In this document: piece after piece, positions 17,922-25,833 of the stretch
How the letters are laid out: each line of letters opens with the position of its first letter
Numbering within the stretch: position 1 is the stretch's first letter
From: Bythopirellula polymerisocia
Lineage (GTDB): Bacteria; Planctomycetota; Planctomycetia; Pirellulales; Lacipirellulaceae
Direction: 5' to 3'
NCBI RefSeq assembly: GCF_007860015.1
Contig: NZ_SJPS01000007.1
Location: 186,001-250,000 of the forward strand
DNA length: 64,000 nt
Notes under the pieces: model-generated
Database searches by the model: none
Seen by the model: only the letters and a program-made list of their open reading frames with translations
What the model was told of the DNA's origin: nothing
Program-made: the position numbers and the translations under genes

Positions 17922-19841
17922 ATGAAGTCGCTTACTATTGTCGTTGCACTGATGCCATCGATCCTTGCCCCGGATATTGCTTGGGCATATGAGACACTCT
18001 TCATCGAGGCAGAGTCATTTGACGACACTGGCGGCTGGGTCGTCGATCAACAGTTCATGGATCAGATGGGTTCTCCGTATGTGTTGGCCCATGGACTGGG
18101 GGTTCCCGTCAAAGACTCCTCAACCGGAGTGACAATACCGGAGAAGGGCGAGTATCGCGTCTGGGTTCGAACGCGTGATTGGGTGGCTCCTTGGCAAGCT
18201 CCTGGCGCACCGGGGAGATTCCAGGTAATGATTGACGGGAATCCACTCAAAACAACTTTTGGAACTGAAGGTGCCGAGTGGCATTGGCAAGACGGCGGAC
18301 TGGTTGCCTTAGGTGGAGAGATTGAGGTGGCCCTTCATGATCTCACCGGCTTTGAGGGGCGCTGCGACGCGATTATTTTCACCTCGGACAAAGAATTCAT
18401 ACCACCGGATAGTGGACCCGCGCTAGTCAAACTGCGAAGCAAATATCTTGGCTGGCATACATCGCCCCAAGACGGAGGTCATTACGACCTGGTTGTGGTC
18501 GGCGGCGGCATCGCCGGCACGAGCGCTGCCGTTACAGCCGCGCGACTCGGCCTGCAGGTGGTGCTCATCCAGGATCGACTAGTTCTCGGGGGTAATGGTA
18601 GCAGTGAAGTTCGCGTCTGGCCCGAGGGTCATACCAATCAAGAGCCCTATCCTCGCATCGGTGACGTGGTCTCGGAACTCGTGCGTGAAAAAGGACCTGG
18701 AGACGGCAACGCGAAGGGAGATCAAATCTATGAAGACGCGCGTAAGCTGAAGCTGGCTCGTGCTGAACCTAATCTGACCATGCTTCTGGAACACCGAGTC
18801 AACAATGCTTCTGTCTCGAATGATTTGATTGGTTCGGTCGTTGCACAACATACCCAGACCGGCAAACGCACAAGAGTAAGAGGTAAGTGGTTTCTTGATT
18901 CAACCGGCGACGGCGTGCTCGGTGCGCTGGTGGGCGCTGATTTCGAAATCACCGAAGAGGGCCACATGGGGATGAGCAATTTATGGAATCTCGGAGAAAC
19001 CGAGCAAAACGAATTCCAATTAAAGTGTGAATGCGATGATGAAGACGCCCTTTCCTCGTTTTTTTCGGCGGCCACCACACCACAGCCTTTTCCTCGCTGC
19101 CCCTGGGCAATCGATCTGAGTGATAAAGCATTCCCTGGCCGCAAGAACCACTTAGGCCACTGGGGTGGCAAGAATCCGCTGGAGAATCTGGGGGGCTGGT
19201 TCTGGGAGGCTGGGTATGACAAACATCCGATCGATGACGCTGAGTGGACACGGGATCTCAATCTGCGCGCCATGTATGGGGCGTGGGACACGCTTAAAAA
19301 CGTGGACGGCATGTATCCCAATCATAGATTGAAATGGGCCGCATTTATCGCTGGGAAGCGCGAATCTCGTCGACTGTTGGGTGACATTATCTTAACAGCC
19401 AACGACTTTCGGCAGGGTACCAAGTTTGAGGACGCTGCGTTCCCCTGCACTTGGGGTATCGACCTGCATCTTCCCGACCCCAGTTTCTTTGAGAGAGAAG
19501 ATGCCAATGCATTCATCTCTCGTGCGACAGAAGGGACTCAGTATAAATATGAAGGACCCTATTGGGCACCCTATAGGTGTCTCTACAGTCGCAATATCTC
19601 GAACCTTTTCATGGCAGGTCGAGACATAAGTGTCTCCCATGATGGACTTGGCCCCGTGCGCGTCATGCGAACCTGCGGCATGATGGGGGAGATTGTTGGT
19701 ATGGCGGCATCAATCTGTGAGGAACATAACTGCCAACCGAGAGACGTTTATACTCATTACTTACATGAGCTAAAAGAACTCATGTCACAGGGTGCAGGCA
19801 AGAATAATATTTCTGCAGACCTTCACAGCACTCTTAAGTAA
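17922..19841 (+). CDS. Secreted FAD-dependent oxidoreductase with N-terminal beta-sandwich domain
   Basis: This is a 639-residue protein with a signal peptide (to DIAWA). Residues about 22-165 form a carbohydrate-associated beta-sandwich (FIEAESFDDTGGW, GEYRVWVRTRDW) like the domain attached to xanthan-lyase-type proteins. From about 185 the FAD domain begins with the dinucleotide fold DLVVVGGGIAGTSAAVTAAR and LVLGGNGSSEVRVWPEGH; near the C-terminus NLFMAGRDISVSHDGLGPVRVMRTC closes the FAD site. It matches the FAD_oxidored family common in planctomycete glycan loci. The substrate is unknown; oxidation of a sugar or sugar acid is inferred from its position between a glucanase and a sulfatase. 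Confidence 0.85.
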   Translation: MKSLTIVVALMPSILAPDIAWAYETLFIEAESFDDTGGWVVDQQFMDQMGSPYVLAHGLGVPVKDSSTGVTIPEKGEYRVWVRTRDWVAPWQAPGAPGRFQVMIDGNPLKTTFGTEGAEWHWQDGGLVALGGEIEVALHDLTGFEGRCDAIIFTSDKEFIPPDSGPALVKLRSKYLGWHTSPQDGGHYDLVVVGGGIAGTSAAVTAARLGLQVVLIQDRLVLGGNGSSEVRVWPEGHTNQEPYPRIGDVVSELVREKGPGDGNAKGDQIYEDARKLKLARAEPNLTMLLEHRVNNASVSNDLIGSVVAQHTQTGKRTRVRGKWFLDSTGDGVLGALVGADFEITEEGHMGMSNLWNLGETEQNEFQLKCECDDEDALSSFFSAATTPQPFPRCPWAIDLSDKAFPGRKNHLGHWGGKNPLENLGGWFWEAGYDKHPIDDAEWTRDLNLRAMYGAWDTLKNVDGMYPNHRLKWAAFIAGKRESRRLLGDIILTANDFRQGTKFEDAAFPCTWGIDLHLPDPSFFEREDANAFISRATEGTQYKYEGPYWAPYRCLYSRNISNLFMAGRDISVSHDGLGPVRVMRTCGMMGEIVGMAASICEEHNCQPRDVYTHYLHELKELMSQGAGKNNISADLHSTLK

Positions 19842-19863
19842 ATGCATTCGGAGATCAACCGTT

Positions 19864-21282
19864 TTGAATTATTCTCTACAACTTGGCTCACAACACTTAA
19901 TTTGCAGTTTGGTTGTAAACGCTCTCTTTTGCGGCATTTCTTGGGGAGCTTCGCCTCCGAATTTGATAATCATTCTAACCGACGACCAGGGCTATGCGGA
20001 TGTTGGATTCAACGGATGCACTGATATACCTACGCCCAATATCGATCGCATTGCAGCTGAGGGGGTTCGATGTACGAATGGCTATGTAACTTTCGCAGTC
20101 TGCGGGCCAAGTCGCGCTGGGTTGATCACCGGCCGCTATCAGGATCGTTTCGGTGCATGTCGCAATCCGACAATCGATCCGGCAGTGCCGAATAATGGGG
20201 TACCAACTAGCGAGAAAAACATCGCTGAGTTACTCAAGCCAATTGGCTACACCAGCATGGCCGTGGGCAAGTGGCACCTTGGCACTTTTCCGAGTTTGCG
20301 GCCTCTAGAGCGAGGCTTTGACGAGTTCTTCGGCTTCTTGTCGGGGGGGCACCAATATTTCCCCGAAATGCTGACTCTCAATGATCTATCTGAAGTCACG
20401 TACGAATTCGAATGGTACAACACAAAACTTCTGCGGAACGAAGCACGCGTCGACATTCACGATTACCTTACCGACGAATTAAGTGACGCTGGAGTAGACT
20501 TCATTGAGCGGAATTCCGACTCGCCTTTCTTTCTCTACATGGCTTACAATGCACCACACACGCCGTTGCAAGCAACCAAGAAATACCTTGATCGTTTCCC
20601 TCACATCCAAAACAAAAAACGCAAGACCTACGCCGCAATGGTTTCTGCCGTCGATGATGGCGTGGGCCGAATTCTCGACAAATTATCCAAGCTTGACTTG
20701 GACGAGAACACGATCGTGTTCTTTCTTTCCGACAATGGAGGACCACCCGAGAATGGCTCACGCAACAAGCCCCTGCGCGGCCACAAAGGAAGTCCTTTCG
20801 AAGGCGGGGTCCGCGTTCCGTTCGCTGTCCGCTGGACCGGCACCATCCCCGCAGGAATCGACTACGATCAGCCCGTGAGTTCGCTTGATATTGCTGCCAC
20901 GATCGTTGCCCACGCCGACGCCAGTGTCCCTGTGGACAAGCCATTGGATGGGGTCGACCTGATTCCGTATCTCACTGAAAAGCGAATTGAATCGCCGCAC
21001 CAGACGCTGTATTGGCGTTGGTTCGACAAGAATATCTACTCCGTTCGCAATGGCTTTAGTAAGCTAATTCTCGTCGAAGGAGAGATAATCAATGACAAGT
21101 ACGAGCCACAAATGCTATTCGATTTGAAAGCAGACCTCAGCGAGAAAAACAACATTTTTCAGAATCGTCCTCAAACTGTGGCAGATGCCTCTGGCAAACT
21201 TGACGTGTGGAAAAAAGAATTGGTACCGCCAAACGCCCCAGGCCTAGGTAGCTGGATGCCGAAAAAGCAAAGTGATAAATAA
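19864..21282 (+). CDS. Sulfatase (arylsulfatase type, formylglycine-dependent)
   Basis: This is a secreted sulfatase of about 472 residues. The active-site signature is VCGPSRAGLITGRY (Cys to formylglycine), with metal ligands in IILTDDQGYADVGF and FLSDNGG, plus VGKWHLG and GHKGSPFEGGVRVP. It has the usual length for the family, unlike the giant sulfatase at 7447. TTG at 19864 is favoured: GGAG lies 10 nt upstream, it follows the oxidoreductase stop by 22 bp, and it gives a signal peptide ending ISWGA. The frame is open to a GTG at 19792 inside the previous gene. It probably removes sulfate from the same polymer attacked by the glucanases. Confidence 0.92.
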   Translation: MNYSLQLGSQHLICSLVVNALFCGISWGASPPNLIIILTDDQGYADVGFNGCTDIPTPNIDRIAAEGVRCTNGYVTFAVCGPSRAGLITGRYQDRFGACRNPTIDPAVPNNGVPTSEKNIAELLKPIGYTSMAVGKWHLGTFPSLRPLERGFDEFFGFLSGGHQYFPEMLTLNDLSEVTYEFEWYNTKLLRNEARVDIHDYLTDELSDAGVDFIERNSDSPFFLYMAYNAPHTPLQATKKYLDRFPHIQNKKRKTYAAMVSAVDDGVGRILDKLSKLDLDENTIVFFLSDNGGPPENGSRNKPLRGHKGSPFEGGVRVPFAVRWTGTIPAGIDYDQPVSSLDIAATIVAHADASVPVDKPLDGVDLIPYLTEKRIESPHQTLYWRWFDKNIYSVRNGFSKLILVEGEIINDKYEPQMLFDLKADLSEKNNIFQNRPQTVADASGKLDVWKKELVPPNAPGLGSWMPKKQSDK

Positions 21283-21354
21283 GCTTCAAGTCGGAAGTTC
21301 TTTCTTTGTGACAAGAAACCTTAGATCGTACATTAGGTCATTGCCGAGCCAGGA

Positions 21355-22263
21355 ATGCGCGTTGTGAATTTTCAAACCGTTTCTATCCTTTCACTGACAG
21401 CATTCATTGCCATGGAAAGTGCCTGGCACGCCCCCACGGCATTTTGCCAAGAATCGCTTGGCTCGCACGAGAATAAGTCGGCTAACACGAGCAAAAAATA
21501 CGAGTTGGTATGGTCCGATGAATTTGACCAAGAAGGACCGCCAGATCCTAAGAATTGGACTTTTGAGTATGGTTTTGAGCGCAACGAGGAACTGCAGTGG
21601 TATCAGCCAGAGAACGCTTCTTGCGAAAACGGCAAGCTGGTGATTACTGCTAAGCGCGAGCGGGTTATGAATCCATTTTTTGTGGCGGGGACGAAGAATT
21701 GGAAAAAGAACCGTCAGCATGCGGAATATACGTCGGCATGCATTACTACCCGAGGACTCCATAGCTGGACTTTTGGCCGGATCGAAGTTCGTGCTCGAAT
21801 TGATGCCCGAAAGGGGCTTTGGCCAGCAATCTGGACGGTCGGCGAATCGGGAAATTGGCCAGACGCTGGTGAGATTGACATCATGGAGTATTACCAGGGC
21901 AAGCTCTTGGCAAATGCATGCTGGTCTAGCGGGAAAAGATGGAAAGCAACGTGGGATTCTGCAAGGATACCTTTGAGTGATTTCGGAGGTGCAACTTGGG
22001 CAACCGAATTCCACACTTGGAGAATGGACTGGGATGAAGAACGCATTGAGCTATTTGTAAACGACTCTCTGCTCAATACGATCGAGCTGAGCCAAACAGT
22101 CGGAAAACACGATAATTTAAGCAGCCCGTTCCATCAGCCACACTATTTGCTGCTCAACCTGGCGATTGGTGGAACTAACGGAGGAGATCCTTCCAAAACA
22201 GAATTTCCCGCGACATTCGAGGTCGATTATGTCCGGGTCTACCAATCTACTTTTGATAAGTAA
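21355..22263 (+). CDS. GH16 family endo-beta-glucanase (laminarinase-like)
   Basis: This is a secreted glycoside hydrolase family 16 enzyme of 302 residues. The catalytic motif GEIDIMEYY (nucleophile Glu, Asp, acid/base Glu) is seen at about residue 180, with WSDEFDQEG near the N-terminus, GLWPAIWTVG before the active site and the closing strand FEVDYVRVYQ, all standard for laminarinase-type GH16. A signal peptide runs to about residue 32 (FCQ). The ATG at 21355 sits directly after AGGA; a GTG at 21364 has better spacing to the same AGGA and is an alternative start. It follows the sulfatase by 72 bp. Together with the two GH128-like genes it makes beta-1,3-glucan the likeliest substrate. Confidence 0.93.
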   Translation: MRVVNFQTVSILSLTAFIAMESAWHAPTAFCQESLGSHENKSANTSKKYELVWSDEFDQEGPPDPKNWTFEYGFERNEELQWYQPENASCENGKLVITAKRERVMNPFFVAGTKNWKKNRQHAEYTSACITTRGLHSWTFGRIEVRARIDARKGLWPAIWTVGESGNWPDAGEIDIMEYYQGKLLANACWSSGKRWKATWDSARIPLSDFGGATWATEFHTWRMDWDEERIELFVNDSLLNTIELSQTVGKHDNLSSPFHQPHYLLLNLAIGGTNGGDPSKTEFPATFEVDYVRVYQSTFDK

Positions 22264-22271
22264 GATGATGC

Positions 22272-24101
22272 ATGGGCACTTTTCTTAGAATTCTGACAAT
22301 CTTATTGCTAAGCTCCCTGCGAGTTTCTTATTTGCCAGCTGTAGAGACTAAGCACGGAGTGTGTTTTGTTCTCTACACGGTCCAAGACAATGTCCTGAAA
22401 CTGACAGCCCAGCTATATCCCATTGAAACGGCCGATAGTCGTGACGTTTCATTGGAGGTGAAAAGTGGCACAGAATGGACTCGATTGGAAACGGTTTCTG
22501 TTCGCGAGAATGCTTATAGCTTTCCCAAAGGTGCCAAAAGCTGGACTGCGCATTTTCGGGCCGAAGACTGGGACCATTCCAAAGATCATTCATTTCGAGT
22601 TGTCGCGTTGGACGGCAAGAGTGTTTACGAAGGGCTGATTCGTCGCGATCCCATCGACAAGACCGAGATCGTTGTCGCCGCCTTCACGGGTAATTCAAAT
22701 GCCGACAAACGTTTGAAATCAGATATCATTCACAACGTTAAAACTGCCGATACCGATCTTCTGTTTTTCTCGGGGGACCAGGTTTATACGCATCGTGAAC
22801 ATCTCGGTGATTGGCTGCGGTTTGGCGAGCAGTTTGGTGAAATCACAAGAGATCGTCCCACGGTCACTTTGCCTGACGATCATGATGTTGGTCAGGGAAA
22901 TCTGTGGGGTGACAATGGTCGAGCAACGAAACGAGATACTATGGGTGGTTATCTCATGCCTGCCTCTCATGTGAAAGAGGTGGAATGGGCCCAAACCAGC
23001 CACTTACCTGACCCGTATGACCCAACACCGGTGAAACAGGGAATCGGTGTCTATTACACGAGACTAAACGTCGGTCGGGTTGATTTTGCCATCATCGAGG
23101 ATCGCAAGTTTAAGTCGGGTCCAGGCCGCGTCCTACCAAAGGATCTCATGAAGAATCCTGACTCGGGTAATCCTGAGCAGTGGGATGTCGCCGGTGCAAA
23201 ATTACTGGGTGAACGCCAACTGCATTTTCTCAACGAATGGGGCAAAGATTGGCGTGGCACGGATATGAAATGTGTACTCTCGCAAACCGTGTTTGCCTGC
23301 GCTCACACAAAGAAACAAGGCAATCAACCGACGCCACCGTCACGCGACACCGACTCGAACGGCTGGCCCCAAACTGGTCGCAACCGGGCTTTGGAAGCTA
23401 TGCGCAGATCGGCTGCTTTTCACATCTGTGGAGATCAGCATTTGGCGACTGTCATCCAGCACGGGATCAACGATTGGGACGACGCGGGATATTCCTTCTG
23501 TGTCCAATCGATCGTCAACTACTTTCCTCGCTATTGGCTGCCCAGCATCCCAGCGGAGAAACAAATCGCGAATCCGCTCCCTTACGCCGGCTCCTATTTC
23601 GATGGCTTCGGTAACCGCATTACAATGCACGCATACGCGAATCCAGAATTTGGCCTCAAGGATTACAAATATGTAGTCGAGGAGAACGCTCCCCTGCGTG
23701 GTGCCGATGGTTTTGGACTTATCCGTTTCAATACGGTTGCTCGTACTATCACGATGGAGTGTTGGCCTCGACTTGTGGATATTTCGAGACCAGACGCCAA
23801 GCAATACGATGGCTGGCCAATCACGATCGACCAAATGGACAACGATGGTCGCAAAGCGACTGCCTGGCTTCCCGAGGTCCGTGTCAGCGGCTTGGAGAAT
23901 CCAGTGGTTCAGGTAGTCGACGAAAGTAATTCCGAAGTGTTGTATACTTTAAGAATTCGAGGTCGTTCATTCCAGCCGAAAGTCTTTGCGGACGGAAGCT
24001 ACACAGTTCGAGTTGGCGAACAGCCAGATCAGATGCAAACACTTTCTGGCTTAAATGCCGATTCAATCAAGGACAAACCTCCTTTAGAGTTTGCATTTTG
24101 A
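22272..24101 (+). CDS. PhoD-like metallophosphoesterase, secreted
   Basis: This is a 609-residue protein resembling the alkaline phosphatase D / PhoD-like family. The metal-binding motifs are FFSGDQVYTH, LPDDHDVGQG and ICGDQHLA. A signal peptide covers about the first 25 residues, followed by an immunoglobulin-like N-terminal part before the phosphoesterase domain. The start is ATG at 22272, 9 bp after the GH16 stop, without a strong ribosome site, so translation is probably coupled. PhoD enzymes hydrolyse phosphodiesters and monoesters; here the substrate may be a phosphorylated glycan or a cell-surface polymer, inferred only from the neighbours. It is the last gene of the rightward arm. Confidence 0.85.
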   Translation: MGTFLRILTILLLSSLRVSYLPAVETKHGVCFVLYTVQDNVLKLTAQLYPIETADSRDVSLEVKSGTEWTRLETVSVRENAYSFPKGAKSWTAHFRAEDWDHSKDHSFRVVALDGKSVYEGLIRRDPIDKTEIVVAAFTGNSNADKRLKSDIIHNVKTADTDLLFFSGDQVYTHREHLGDWLRFGEQFGEITRDRPTVTLPDDHDVGQGNLWGDNGRATKRDTMGGYLMPASHVKEVEWAQTSHLPDPYDPTPVKQGIGVYYTRLNVGRVDFAIIEDRKFKSGPGRVLPKDLMKNPDSGNPEQWDVAGAKLLGERQLHFLNEWGKDWRGTDMKCVLSQTVFACAHTKKQGNQPTPPSRDTDSNGWPQTGRNRALEAMRRSAAFHICGDQHLATVIQHGINDWDDAGYSFCVQSIVNYFPRYWLPSIPAEKQIANPLPYAGSYFDGFGNRITMHAYANPEFGLKDYKYVVEENAPLRGADGFGLIRFNTVARTITMECWPRLVDISRPDAKQYDGWPITIDQMDNDGRKATAWLPEVRVSGLENPVVQVVDESNSEVLYTLRIRGRSFQPKVFADGSYTVRVGEQPDQMQTLSGLNADSIKDKPPLEFAF

Positions 24102-24492
24102 GTTAAAATCTGACGACCTCGAGTGTGTAAGTCGCCTATTTCCAAAGGCTCTGCACGCCTTTCTTATTGTACAAAGAAATGGTCATTGACTAAGCGATCT
24201 ATTTCAAAGCTGGTCTGAAGCGGATTACTCTGCGTGGGTCTGCCACGTTGGAGTCACCTTGTTACTCTGGGACGAGGTCGCGATCTTCAGAGAAATTTGT
24301 TTGCTTGGGGGCCCTATGACTTCCAGGATTTCTACCATCCCCCGGCGGCGGAGTGTATTTGGTTAGCCACAGTCTTTAATCATCAGCAGTGTTCGATTAA
24401 GAATCGATGCCAGATTCAGAGTTGATGCGTCCGATAGTTTCGACGGATTACAATTTCAATTATTCAGACCCCATAGCCTGTGCGTTGTTATT
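24102..24492. other. Intergenic stretch between convergent PhoD and efflux genes
   Basis: This 390-bp gap lies between the end of the glycan arm and the 3' end of the leftward efflux operon. I see no gene with a ribosome site and no clear terminator hairpin. It is the natural boundary between the two regions. Confidence 0.4.
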
Positions 24493-25800
24493 TCAATTGC
24501 CGTCAGTCCTCGCTGCAGAAAGATCGGCGACAACCTTCACTGGACAACCTTGCGGCAATCCAGTTCCTCCCGCAGTCGCCACCAACTCTCCGTTCGACAA
24601 ACCTTTGACGACCTCAACGGATTCTGGTGTCTTGGTGCCTATTTCTATTACCGTCTCATATGCCTTGCCATCTCGAATGACCGTCACGACGGTGGTTCCG
24701 GAGTGGTCGGCAACCGCTGCTATCGGTACGACCAACGAATTGGTAATCGCAGGCAGTGAAACCTGGGCGTGACAACTGAGCCCCGGTCGTAGTAGGCGGT
24801 CGGTGTTCTTCACAAGTGCGAAGACCACAACATTTCCAGTGAGTGGGTCGGCTTCACCGCTGATGCGTTCAATCGTTCCGTGAAACTTCTGAGCGAGAAG
24901 TGAGTCCAGACTAACCTCGACTTGGGAGCCGAGAGTTACTTTGGCGAAGTCGCGGCTGGGAATTCGAAGTTGCACAAAAACTTCAGACAGATCGATAATC
25001 CTTGCCAAAGGGACCGCTTTGTCAAAGAATTGCCCTTGGCGGGCGAGCAGCTGGACGACGACGCCATCAATCGGACTTGTTATCGAGCACCACTGGAGCG
25101 CGAGTTCCGCTTGCTCGACGTCGGCTTGAGCCGCATCCAACAAGGCTTGGGCCTCAGCGATCATTTCCGGCCGAGTTCCTGCCTCAAGCAATTTCGCACG
25201 CTCTTGGGCAGCAGCCATAGCGGCTTCGGCGGACTCAAGTGCTTTGCTCTTGGTATCGTAGATGACGCTTGAGATTTCATTGCGGTCTAAGAGATCCTTG
25301 AGTGCGGTCAACTCATTGCGTAACCCATCGACTGTAGCCTGAGCGTTAGCCGCGTCTTGGCGGGCGGCGGCGATCTCCTCCGGCAGATAGCCACGTTTCA
25401 AACGGTCTACGGCCGCCTTCTTTTCCGCCACCACCGCTTTAGCCCGCTCGACAGCGATTTCGGCAGAGCGGGTGTCCAGTTCTACCAGAGCGTCGCCTTT
25501 ATCCACGGATTGCCCCTCAACGACATTCAACTTATTCACCCAACCCCCTAGTTGCGGTGAAATGAGGGCCGTCTTTTCGGGGATGGCCACGATGGCACCA
25601 ACTAAGTCGAGAGTGGGATGCAACGTTGTGAGAACAACCTCCTCCGCTTGGACTGCAACCGGCGTTGGCTTGACTGATTCCGCTGGCACTGCGGTCTCGG
25701 AAACTTTGGAAGTACAGCCTGAGACTGTCAAAAGGATAAGACTGATGCAGATCGTAGATCCTTTATTGGCCAAGGACTCTGTGCGACAACTTAGGGACAT
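24493..25800 (-). CDS. Efflux RND transporter periplasmic adaptor (membrane-fusion lipoprotein)
   Basis: This is a 435-residue adaptor that links an inner-membrane RND pump to an outer-membrane channel. The signal peptide ends in the lipobox LTVSGC, so it should be lipid-anchored. The two half-lipoyl motifs (GGWVNKLNVVEGQSVDKGDALVELD and SITSPIDGVVVQLLARQGQF) flank a long alpha-helical hairpin rich in Ala, Glu and Lys (about residues 110-235), and a beta-barrel follows (VQLRIPSRDFAKVTLGSQVEV). It is the third gene of an OMF-RND-MFP operon, 33 bp after the RND gene. Confidence 0.92.
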   Translation of the reverse strand: MSLSCRTESLANKGSTICISLILLTVSGCTSKVSETAVPAESVKPTPVAVQAEEVVLTTLHPTLDLVGAIVAIPEKTALISPQLGGWVNKLNVVEGQSVDKGDALVELDTRSAEIAVERAKAVVAEKKAAVDRLKRGYLPEEIAAARQDAANAQATVDGLRNELTALKDLLDRNEISSVIYDTKSKALESAEAAMAAAQERAKLLEAGTRPEMIAEAQALLDAAQADVEQAELALQWCSITSPIDGVVVQLLARQGQFFDKAVPLARIIDLSEVFVQLRIPSRDFAKVTLGSQVEVSLDSLLAQKFHGTIERISGEADPLTGNVVVFALVKNTDRLLRPGLSCHAQVSLPAITNSLVVPIAAVADHSGTTVVTVIRDGKAYETVIEIGTKTPESVEVVKGLSNGELVATAGGTGLPQGCPVKVVADLSAARTDGN

Positions 25801-25833
25801 TCACACTCCATCGATTTCGAAAACGAACAAGAT

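Noticed and set aside
18728..19321. 197-codon minus-strand frame
   Set aside because: It is antisense to the FAD oxidoreductase, which has motifs along its full length. It is an artefact of codon bias.
20501..20944. 147-codon minus-strand frame
   Set aside because: It is opposite the sulfatase; very rich in Arg, Cys and Gln, as expected for a shadow frame in GC-rich DNA.
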